Shown: positions 47,613-57,152 of the stretch, one piece after another
Position numbering within the stretch: position 1 is the first letter of the stretch
Layout of the letters: each line of letters begins with the position of its first letter
Assembly (NCBI GenBank): GCA_039619475.1
Contig: CM077115.1
Span: 393,610,557-393,674,556, forward strand
Direction: 5' to 3'
DNA: 64,000 nucleotides
From: Icerya purchasi
Taxonomy: Eukaryota; Arthropoda; Insecta; Hemiptera; Monophlebidae
Position numbers and translations under genes: made by a program
Notes under the pieces: generated by a model
Told to the model about the DNA's origin: nothing
What the model saw: the letters and a program-made list of their open reading frames with translations, nothing else
Databases searched by the model: none

Positions 47613-49430
47613 GTAACGTCGAATATTTTTTACAGTATATTAAAAAATATATATTTTCCTTGATTATACATCTTACTGACAACATATATCGAATTAACTA
47701 AATAATTATTTTACATTTTAACCGTTCTCTATTATAAAAGCCCATTAAAAATATTTATTAGTTTATTAATTATTAACAAGCAAGATATTTAAAAAATTTT
47801 AAAAGTTGAAATAAAGCCATCTATTTTAATTTTAGTAAAATTTTTACACAAAATAATTACATAAACAATCGTAAGGAAAGTTTGTAAAAGAGACCCGAAA
47901 AGGGGAAAAAACAACAGTCCAAGTGATTTAACTTTTTTTAACTGATCCATTACGTTTAGTGTGTGACTGTAAAAAAAAAATTTAAATTTAAAAATGTAAA
48001 ACACTATTCCCAGCAATTATACTTCCCACCGGCTCCCCCTAATGATGCGCCATTATATATCAACGTACTTTTCATTCGTTGAAGGGCTGTTATTTCAAAT
48101 TTTGTAATCCTTTTATCGCCCGGAAGTCTTTAAACTAGCAAGTATAATTCGAAGCTCCTCTCTGGAACGTTCATCAGAATTAAAAGCACTTCGTTGTGAA
48201 AATTGCGAATATTTATGGCAAAGTTTTCTCCTTTTTAAGTAAATTTACTTTCTTCTGCAATATGGCAAATGTTCGTTCAATGCTTACCATTTAATAACGC
48301 AGTAAAGTTCTTCTAATTGTGCCGATTTTCAAACTTAAAATAAGAAAGTTAAATAGCAAAGCTCTGAAGCAGGAAACGCGTAGCATGTAATTATATTAAT
48401 ACAAGTGTACCGACATATTAATGCGCAAGAAGTACTTTACACATTTCTGAAGGTTACACTTATATAACCAACCAATTTTATCCGATACTCGTGATCATTC
48501 TTTTATTCATTTCTTTCGTCGCCTTATCAGAGCGTCCTCTATCTCGATATTCGCAGTCTACTTCCAATAGATATTTTGAATTCACTGAGTCACGGTCGTT
48601 CCGCTGCAACTCTTCTATAGGTTAATGCGACGCTAGTTTACTACTAATACTTACAGTTTTCGTATACTTTATTAAGATAAACAAATTGATTAAGTAAAAT
48701 TACAGACGCCCCCCCGCCCTCCAAAAAAAGTATCGGAAAACTTAGCGTAACAATATTGACCGAGATTGACAAAGGTACCTCGCACATTTAAGAGCAGATT
48801 GTCGTCATATCGTAATTTCGCTACTGCAGTGCTATAAAGTTAAAAGGATGATCGGATTTTCCGCACATTGCTTTATATTTATCCAGGAGACGGATTTAAT
48901 CTTGTATACTTATGAAATTATTTATAAGGAAGTATCTTTTATTATTAATAGTAGTAAAAAGAATGAATTATCGGTTTGTATTTTTTCCAGTTGAAGGTAA
49001 CTTTTGAGGTAATGGTAAGAATTAATGAGTATGAGGCTAACCTGTGGGTCAGGATGAGAATTAAAATTGTTTTTAAATACAACAGCTTTCTTCTAGCACA
49101 TCTTACAGAAAGTCTAGAAATTTTGAAACTTAAATTAATGCTGAGAAAAAATAATTATATAAAATTCGATAGGACTGTACCTTTAAAAGGGTAATTGATG
49201 AAAATAAATTTTCTTTTATATAATTGGTGAGGTAACTACTGGTTCCCTTTTTATAAATTCACCGCTATGCTTATTGGTTCCGCTGTAGCGTCCAAATGGC
49301 TGGACAATTTTAACAAACGATTTCAATGCTTTGTTATAGATTTGCTATGGAAATTGCACCAAATGAAACTGTACTGCATTTTGAACGACCAAAACAAGTT
49401 AGTAAACAAGTCTGACAGATAACCGTGCAG
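47613..49430. other. Unassigned sequence
   Basis: No recognisable gene. ORFs at 47789-48016 and 48976-49194 carry no domain I know. Confidence 0.4.
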
Positions 49431-49709
49431 TTAAAATCCTTTCAGTCGCACTTGACCAGTTTTTTTTTTTTTAAATCTGAAATTTTGCACACTTACTAAT
49501 ATGAATTTTCTGCTCATTTTGCCCTTTTTAAAAATGTTCTACCTTTTACCAATCTCTAGGAAATTATTTGTCCCGTCCCATATATGGGACAAAATTACTT
49601 GGTTAAAAATAAATGTTACACATGTTTACTATGATAAACATGAAAATACAGTATAAAATTTTTAAAAATTGTAATTTATAACAGCACAAAAAAAATGTAT
49701 TTCTTTTGT

Positions 49710-49746
49710 ATATATATATATATATATATATACGTATATATATATA
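49710..49746. repeat. (TA)n microsatellite
   Basis: Alternating TA tract with one CG interruption, directly bordering the unclassified repeat. Confidence 0.92.
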
Positions 49747-50095
49747 CTCGACCATTTTGGTCTCGTAAGGGGCTGTGTCTCTTGACCCCTCTGGCTTCCA
49801 TTTCTGTCTCTTTCTCTTCTATACTTTGTATAAAACGATCAAAATTTACAACGTAATTCTTACTGGCATCAAAATAAAAAAAAATAACTTAATCACAAAA
49901 ATCCTATCCTAACATTTAATTTTCATTATATAAAATTAAGACATTTTTTCGTTACATTTTTCGTTACATATTTCGTTACATAAAATTATGACGTTTTTAA
50001 AATAACAATCACAAAAATCCTATAAAATATAACAAACGTTACATAACATTTTTTCTAATGGGGGGTAGCCTAAGAATTACGTTGTAATTAATGCA
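49747..50095 (-). mobile_element. Unclassified dispersed repeat, copy 1
   Basis: Reverse complement of 55292-55545. Shared blocks include TACTCGACCATTTTGG, AAAATTTACAACGTAATTCT and CCTAAGAATTACGTT. It contains internal duplication of CGTTACAT units. Both copies border (TA)n tracts at comparable positions. No coding frame. Confidence 0.7.
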
Positions 50096-50302
50096 CAAAA
50101 ATAATTCAACATTAATAAAAATAAAAGGTGAAGTTACAAAAAAATTAGAGTGATTATTTTTATGCTATGAAGAAGTATATTTACATGTTGTGTACATTTA
50201 CATATACTTATTTTTATGATACTCATTAAGACATTCTCTACTTTTGGTAAAACATAATGCATATTACATTTCAAGCAGTAAATTATTATAGGGTTTTTAT
50301 TA

Positions 50303-50503
50303 AAGAATAAATAAATAAACTTAAACCACAAAAACTTGTTATTTAATATTTAAAAATAAAATAAAACACCGACTAGTTTCGGATAGTATTATCCATCTTC
50401 ACCATGAAGATGGATAATACTATCCGAAACTAGTCGGTGTTTCATTTTATTTTTAAATATTAAATAACAAGTTTTTGTGGTTTAAGTGTATTTATTTACT
50501 CTT
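50303..50503. repeat. Near-perfect 200-bp foldback palindrome, Penelope-like core
   Basis: Arms of about 95-100 bp meet at about 50403. The outer part is TTAAACCACAAAAACTTGTT and its complement; the inner core is CACCGACTAGTTTCGGATAG and its complement. Each half, read outward from the centre, gives TGAAGATGGATAATACTATC then CGAAACTAGTCGGTG. That order (TGAAGA, a short stem with ATCC, then GAAAC) looks like a degenerate hammerhead-ribozyme core, which is known from Penelope-like retroelement terminal repeats. The class assignment is inference. The right arm abuts the end of the piggyBac-like transposase pseudogene. Confidence 0.82.
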
Positions 50504-50885
50504 CAATAAGATTTATAACATACCACAAAAGTATGGAACCGAATAATATTATAGGGTTTTTTATTACATTTGGGAATTTTACATTTTATCCATTCACTTT
50601 TATCATCACACTTTGGAAAATGTTCATATTTGTCATATCTTAAATTAATAATTAAGCGTTTCTCATAAAAATGAGAAGGCCCAGGAGATTTTTTAAACTT
50701 GTCTGATGGACGACCTCGTTTTTTGAGCAACTAATTTTTTTTACAACTTGTTGCCTAAAAGTAATCAAGTGTGATATTTGTTTTTCTGAAACACTTAAAA
50801 TTTCAGCCGGTTCTTCCTATATTTAAGCCACAAATTTACCAAAAACACAGCAGTCTATATTCCGTGTTCCAATAAAATTTGAAGC
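50503..50885 (-). pseudogene. piggyBac-like transposase C-terminal part
   Basis: Minus strand. The open segment 50730-50503 begins with LKKRGRPSDKFKKSPGPSH and continues through RYDKYEHFPKCD, then KCKIPKCNKKPY: the basic KRGRPS linker, the H-P motif and the cysteine pairs typical of the piggyBac C-terminal zinc-binding domain. Just upstream, in another frame, EKQISHLITFRQQVVKKIS matches the helix before that linker. Cysteine spacing beyond the first pairs is degraded and the catalytic aspartate region was not found, so this is a fragment. Confidence 0.75.
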
Positions 50886-51839
50886 CATAATCACAATTTT
50901 ATTTATAATATCACGAAGTAACTAGTGCATCCCATTATGTGCAAATGTGTGGGATATTAAAATTTCCCATCAGAGTATGCAGTCCCAAAAAACTTTGTAA
51001 TTTATAATAAATTTGTGACTGGAAATTATGCAAAATTGTTTTATGCAGCATACAAATTTGTTTTATCAGCCATTAAAGATATTATGTTCTATGTCAAATA
51101 TTTTTGGAATGAAGTTATTGGTTCTGGTAAGCTAAATATCTGTCTAGATGATGATTGTGCGCAATCTATTTCGTTTAAAAAATACACGTTATATTTTTTT
51201 TTCCAAGCGGCATCCTTTTTTATTGTAAAGCTATTTACTTTCTATGATTTTTTTTTCTGCTAAATCATGCTCATCTGGAATATCAATTTCTAATTCTATA
51301 ATATATTCAACTAAATCACAAATATTTCCTATATCCGTAACACAACAAAAAAATAATTATAATATGTACATATGTTACACATTCACTGCTTATTAAATTT
51401 TTTTGGATATAATTTGTAATGTACAAATACATCTATGAGTTATGTATGTCCCATATATTGGGACCCACTTTTTAGAAAAATTACATACGATTATTATTTA
51501 ATGAAATAATTAAAATCATACTTATAATTAATTACTAGATGTTTAACTTACCGTTTCATATATAATTTTCACTTCCAAGTTTTCTTTAAAAAGCACAATT
51601 TAGTTTAAATAAAAAAACACAAAAACCTAACAACAAAAAAAAAATCACAATATATTACAAATGCTTTGTTTACTTTTTAACTTTGCGCAAAATAACATTT
51701 ATAATCTATAAGTATTCCTAAAGATATCAGAAAATAACGGGACAAAATGATCTTTTGACGTAAACGATAAAAATAATACATTCTGCTACTGAATGTTGAT
51801 GTCCCCCCCTATATAGGACATTATGACTAAAAGCGTTAA

Positions 51840-53365
51840 CCGTATGGATAAACAATAAATTGACCGACAAATATGTAGGTCAGATCAAAACTGTACCAAC
51901 TTAACCATATACTTGCGGCGAAAACTACGATCCACAGATTTATCTGACCTCTCGAATAAAAACGAGAACAGTTTGAAAGCAGTTTTACATTCGTTTCGAA
52001 ATTCATTTATTTTATTCGTGATTTTAATGTTTAATAAAAATTGCAGTATGTTCAATAAACAAACAAAAACGTGTGCTTTGCCTTATAATTTATATACACG
52101 GTACGCAAAATAAAGTAGCTCAAAAACGTGCAATGTGGATTAAAAATTGGTTAAGTAAAAAATATTGGTTAGCATTTATTACAAGAACTCGGAGAAAAGA
52201 GATCTTTTCACAGCTTTTTAGGAATACAAATAACGATGGATGCGAACACGTTTGATCATTTATTATCTATACTAAGACGAGCAAGTCAAAATACCATAAT
52301 TGCGATCTGTATACATCGTTTGCACCGGGAAACTATTTGTCTCGAGTTCTCAGTCTATTTAATTTCCTAAAACACTCCTTCTCTCTCGTATTTTGTACCC
52401 CTTTTTTACTACAAAGAATTTCTACCATAGTCCTTGAAATGATTTATTAGAGAATTGTAACTATCGTTTTTAAAATTTTTGTTCACATATTCTTTTTACA
52501 ATGTACTTTTCTCGTATTAATATTTAAAAAATCTTCACTGTATATATTGAAGTTCGTTGTAATAAAAATAATTCAATAAATCGATAAATGTATTAAAATT
52601 GTGAAAAAAAAAACGATATTTTTAAACTTCTAAGAAATCAAAACTATATGGATATAGTTGAGTAACTAGTATTACAATTCACTCCGGAGATAAGTTCGCA
52701 GATTTTATGTAGATATAGCGTTACAGACCGATTTGTCACATTTAAAATTGAATCGTAAACTACACTTCTGGAAACCTGCGTACAATCCTTAACCATGCGA
52801 GTATGACTGGAAGTTAGCCGAGTAATATTTATAATGTTCGAGAAATTGTACACACTTGTTCTGATTTTAGTAGAAGCGTGAGCTTATACACAACGGAAGA
52901 CCCTGTTTTCGAGGCTCAATCACATACATCTGTGTCTGTGCACGGTTCTTCGGTGCGTCTAATAAATTGTTTCGCTTCATTTTTAGGTTGAAATATTGCT
53001 TTCTCGAACTGAATGCGTACAGTGAATGCAGAAACGTGCGAACCGTACAAGTCAGAGGTGATTCGTGAATTAATCATTAATGGGGGGGGGGCGGTTGCGA
53101 GCAATCGTTCAAAAGAAGTTATAAGAAGAGGTGAGGCATAAAACAACAGTAAATCGGGTAGATCTACGCACTATCAACACATTTTAACATATGTGCTACC
53201 ACGTTATAAAGATTCCACGTTTCCGTCTGTGTCGTGACGGTCGTACACTGGATATCACCATTGTCTGTTTCAAAATGATTAATGACAGCGTTAAATAACG
53301 GAAAACCGAACGCATGCAATTATTTCACGAATGAAAAGCGAATACTTCGAAACTAAGGCCGTTAG
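51840..53365. other. Unassigned sequence
   Basis: Several 60-76 codon ORFs but no recognisable motif. There is a G-rich run at about 53082-53091. Confidence 0.4.
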
Positions 53366-53369
53366 CTTA

Positions 53370-53690
53370 AAGTCGGGTTTTTAGATAAACCGGTTTGTGC
53401 AAAAGACGAAAACTCTGGGCTTTTATTTAAAAACTCAACTAATCAGTTAATAACCGAACTTGGTTTTCAATGGTTTTGCAACGAATCTAGACTATTAAAT
53501 AAACCCAGCTTTTAACGGTTAACCCAACTTCATTTGTAACCGAATAATCCCGATATTAACCGTAATTAGTTTTTGACTGAATTTCGTTACTAATCGAATG
53601 GTATCGGTTTTAACCGAATTTAGTTTATTATTACATCTCATTTAATGACCAAACTTAAATTTTTAGCCAAACCGGATATTATTTACTTCA
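53370..53690. repeat. Degenerate AACCGAAT/CGGTT motif cluster
   Basis: AACCGAA, AACGGTTAACC, AACCGTAAT, ATCGGTTTTAACCGAAT and AAACCGG occur again and again at irregular spacing in about 320 bp. The density is well above that of the flanking sequence. It may be a decayed short tandem repeat or a cluster of binding sites. Confidence 0.5.
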
Positions 53691-53952
53691 ATTAACTACG
53701 TTCGTGAGGTTTGCGTGTGAATCGGCTATTTCTTTTTAACTCGTTATTTCAAGCTTCAGTTTACAACTTAAATTAGTTACAACATTTTAGTAAAGGAAAA
53801 AGGAAAAAAAGATGAAATATAAAGTTTTTGTATTTTTTATGTATTTGAAAAAGTATATAAGAGAAAACTAAATAAGAGACCATCTCACTAATATTTACTT
53901 CGGAGATATACATTTTTATAAATATCTTCTTTATAGTGCCATAACTTAATTC

Positions 53953-54307
53953 CTGAGCGTCGGCGACTACCTATTCGTACATCTCAGCTGTACAGACATA
54001 GGTAGTGGTACTAGGCAATTACTATATATGCAACGCAGGTGTACACATGCAAGGCTACATTCGGAACTGATAATAGCTGCTTGTTACCGCGCTACCAGTG
54101 CAGTCCCGTGTGGGCCTGCTGTGTACTGACCTAGCGCGCTTACAATGTTGAACGTGGTGGTTTGCCATTGCCTTCCACGTGACTATTAGCAATTATTTTA
54201 TTTATTTATTTAATTCTTGTAATAAGTTCGTCGACGCTCGGGATCGAACCCGTGGTGATCTCCATAACGGAAGTCAAGCGCTCTAGCAACTAGGCTATCG
54301 CGACGAC
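53953..54307 (-). mobile_element. tRNA-derived SINE, family 2, copy 2
   Basis: Full-length minus-strand copy. The tRNA-like head at the right end reads CGGGATCGAACCCGTGG and AAGTCAAGCGCTCTAGCAAC. The left end CTGAGCGTCGGCGACTACC is the same 3' terminus as copy 1. (ATTT)n expansion separates head and body. Confidence 0.87.
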
Positions 54308-55228
54308 TTTTATAAATATATATTAGTATAATTAATTTCATTACGATTTCCGATCAATTACCCCGTTCGATCCTATTAAACAAATTTTTTCAGTAAATGA
54401 AAGATTTTTTAAATTTATATGAGTCTGTTTTTTTAAGTTTGCAGGTGATAATTTTTTCCCCGTTTATTAAAAGAATTTATAGAGAGCTTTTTATAATTTT
54501 CAATGTCAGTTTTAAAAGGGGTAGAGCCTGTTTCAATTTTTTGGCAGTTTAATAACCTTATTTTAAACCAAGCATCGTCACATTGTCGCAGCTGTTCGTG
54601 GACTAAATTTATTATAATAGGAATCGTCAGTATAAATATGGTTACTATATAAATCTGAATCTGAATAATAAAAACAATCCGCATTGATTATGTAAAACTA
54701 TAACTTCCTAAACAAATACTTACATTTTTTCAATACAATATTTTAATATTTAAACATGTTTTTCATCGCAACTCAAACCAGAACAGTTTACAATTTGCTA
54801 TTATTAATACTTTTCACTATGCTATAATTATTGGACAAGGAAAAATTTAAACCGATAATAAATTTTTTTCAAAATCTACCAAATTAGGGATATATAATAC
54901 AACTTTTAAAATAAATATTTCACGCAGACAATCAGATTAAATTTATCTATTAATAATTGAAAATATATTTGAAAAAATAAAGTACCCTCTTTAACAGCTG
55001 ATAAGAATAGAAAAAGTTTTATAAATTCCGATTAAATACCAAAGATTTATCCATGAAACAAACTTAGTTCAAATAAATGTAAATAAATATATATTAACTA
55101 CTCATTCTTCTCAGAGGATAATAAGAAAATCCTGTCAGTACTAATCGCAGTCAATTAAAACCGACTCTTCTATAAGTATTATAAAAGAACTATTATTGGG
55201 GAATCCAGGGGGTATAAAGAGGATCGAC
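54308..55228. other. AT-rich stretch without recognised genes
   Basis: No motif seen. The 83-codon minus-strand frame at 54433-54684 is unrecognised. Confidence 0.4.
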
Positions 55229-55241
55229 TTATATACATACA

Positions 55242-55289
<48 letters not shown>
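55229..55289. repeat. (TA)n microsatellite
   Basis: Long alternating TA tract bordering the unclassified repeat copy 2. Confidence 0.95.
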
Positions 55290-55291
<2 letters not shown>

Positions 55292-55293
<2 letters not shown>

Positions 55294-55545
55294 CGTAATT
55301 CTTAGGCCGGCCCACATAAGAAAAAATGTCCCAAAAAATGTCCTAATTTTTTGCCACGAAAGTTAAATGTTAGATGAAAACGTCATTCTTATTCATGCAC
55401 CCATTAGATTTTGTAACAAAAAAATGTATTCTACCGGTCAGAATGACGTTGTAAATTTTGATCATATTATACAATGTACAAAAGAGAAAGAGAAAATATA
55501 AGCCGGTCAAGGTGCAAAGCCCCTTGTGGGGCCAAAATGGTCGAG
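55292..55545 (+). mobile_element. Unclassified dispersed repeat, copy 2
   Basis: Inverted relative to 49747-50095, with shared blocks ACGTAATTCTTAGG, GACGTTGTAAATTTTGATCA and CCAAAATGGTCGAGTA. It is directly followed by SINE family 2 copy 3, so the SINE landed at its edge or both targeted the same TA-rich site. Confidence 0.7.
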
Positions 55546-55552
55546 TATGCAT

Positions 55553-55745
55553 GTCGTCGCGTTTGGCCTAGTGGCTAGAGCGCTTGACTTCCGATCCGGC
55601 GGTCTCGGGTTCGATACCGGGCGACGACAAAAATTATGCGGCGCTAGTTTCATACACAGCAGTTTAGACACAGTTGGACACTGCATTTGTATATCGATAA
55701 ATCAAGCGACTATAGTCAGTTCCGAATGTAGTCGTGCGAGTGCGC
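55553..55745 (+). mobile_element. tRNA-derived SINE, family 2, copy 3 (best-preserved tRNA head)
   Basis: The head reads GTTTGGCCTAGTGGCTAGAG (D-arm and A-box), a GCTTGACTTCCGATC anticodon-arm-like part, and CTCGGGTTCGATACCGGGCG (T-arm and B-box), ending in CGACGAC. The body matches copy 1 only in pieces (TTCCGAATGTAGTCGTGCG), so the central part is diverged or deleted. No intact anticodon stem could be folded by eye, so I do not call a tRNA gene. Confidence 0.8.
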
Positions 55746-56570
55746 TAGCGTCGCATAGAAACACTCAGCCGGCGAACAATCGCATCAACGTGAGTAAAAG
55801 ACCAATCGTCTTGGTTATCCTACTCTATTGATAAGCTTTCACATTTTGATCGGCAGCACGGAAGCCAGGTTGTGCTCCTGCTTACGTGCTTATCTCTTGC
55901 ACGGCTATTCTATCCCCTAATTCTCCTTTGAATTTTAAGGGATATCTCATACTCGAAATCGAGTGAGAATAGACGACGACGATATATATATATATATGTA
56001 TGTATATAAAACGCTATCCTCCAAACCACGGCTTCCAAATACTATATATTACACTTATGGAAGATTAATATCAATTGATCGCTTAAATTTTCTTTAACCA
56101 GTTTTTCTTCTTCTTTTTGTTTATATAGCAGTTAATTTTCACCAATTTATCGCTTTAGAAATGTAAAATAAATGATTTTAAAACATAACAAAACACGTTA
56201 TTTAACCAATATCCAACTTTATAGAGTCCGAAAAATGGCATCATTTTTGTTTGACCTATTCGGATAATCTCGTAAAAATTTAGTTACACTAAAAGTTGCG
56301 ATAAAAAAAAAAAAAAAGAAGAAGGAAAAAAAAGAAATCAAAACGTACTAAAAAATAGAAAATAACTATTTAATAAGAGATAATTTAAAGTAATTAGAGC
56401 AAATGTCAAAGTCAGTATTTTTTGTAAAAAATACAACTGTACTTTAAAGGTTTTTTTTTTTTGTATTATCACTGTTCCAAAAATTCCGTTTTCATACATA
56501 TACACAATATAGACAAATATTAACTAACACGAAGTACAAAGTAAAATTCAGAGAGGATCATTTGAAACCA
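55746..56570. other. Unassigned sequence
   Basis: Contains a short (TA)n tract near 55981. No gene recognised. Confidence 0.4.
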
Positions 56571-56574
56571 TAAT

Positions 56575-57010
56575 TGATGAATGTTAGAGGAGGCGGATTA
56601 TCTCAGTCACGTTTTAATTACATTCTGGAGAAAGTTATTAGAGAATGAAAGAGTATATTGATCGATAAAGAAGATTAGCAAAAACAAATTCAAGCTTGTT
56701 AAAAAAATAAAGGCAGATTTATATAATGATTTTTCCATTTTGGCTAATAACATGGCATCTCAAGAATAAATGAGATTATCCGATTGATAGAAATTTGCGA
56801 AATGTATATTGGTCTTAAGATTTAAAGATCAAATATACTGATAAATATTAAGGATAGTCCAGGCAGTAAAAACACAAATAACATTAGTAAAATGAAATGA
56901 GTTAAGAAATTTAAGTATCTGAAGGAAATGGTACAGTTAAATGGATTAGAAGATGAAGTAGTGTACAATAAGGTATATAAATTAAACTGCGTACTTCATC
57001 TAGTTATTCA
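56575..57010 (+). pseudogene. Old LINE, 5' part of a split RT
   Basis: Decayed RT: VRGGGLSQSRFNYILEKVIR (about 56585-56640), where the QGD-LS core is damaged but F-Y-LE-VIR is clear, and later VKKFKYLKEMVQLNGLEDEV (56900-56960), matching the thumb motif FKYLGE---NG-E. Stops and frame changes occur between them. The sequence then enters the AAT/AAC array. The expected continuation of the thumb is found after the R4/Dong-like insertion, at 58967 onward. Confidence 0.7.
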
Positions 57011-57012
57011 TT

Positions 57013-57152
57013 TATAATAATAATAATAACAATAATAATAATAACAATAATAATAATAACAATAATAATAATAACAATAATAATAATAACAATAATAATA
57101 ATAACAATAATAATAATAACAATAATAATAATAACAATAATAATAATAATAA
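57013..57152. repeat. (AATAATAATAAC)n microsatellite
   Basis: About eleven copies of a 12-bp higher-order unit, three AAT plus one AAC, very regular. It ends exactly where the R4/Dong-like ORF becomes recognisable. Confidence 0.95.

Larger units (their letters stand above)
49431..51839 (-). mobile_element. piggyBac-like element with TTAA ends
   Basis: The left end TTAAAATCCTTTCAGTCGCA and the reverse complement of the right end, TTAACGCTTTTAGTCATAAT, are similar after the TTAA, as expected for piggyBac ends flanked by TTAA duplications. Just inside both lie GTCCC-ATATA-GGGAC-like palindromes (49575-49591 and about 51800-51820), with a third at 51446-51465. The transposase C-terminus is on the minus strand (50503-50885), and a possible N-terminal acidic stretch, LVEYIIELEIDIPDEHDLAE, is at about 51330-51270. 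The interior is disrupted and also hosts the unclassified repeat at 49744-50095 and the palindrome at 50303-50503. Ends were matched by eye. Confidence 0.62.

Noticed and set aside
51015..51263. 82-codon plus-strand ORF inside the piggyBac-like element
   Set aside because: Opposite to the transposase strand and without a recognisable domain.
52916..53146. 76-codon minus-strand ORF with mixed composition
   Set aside because: No motif, no neighbouring exon or repeat support; length is within chance expectation.
55553..55625. Functional tRNA gene
   Set aside because: A- and B-boxes are present but the anticodon arm does not fold, and the sequence is shared by dispersed copies with a long body, so it is a SINE head.
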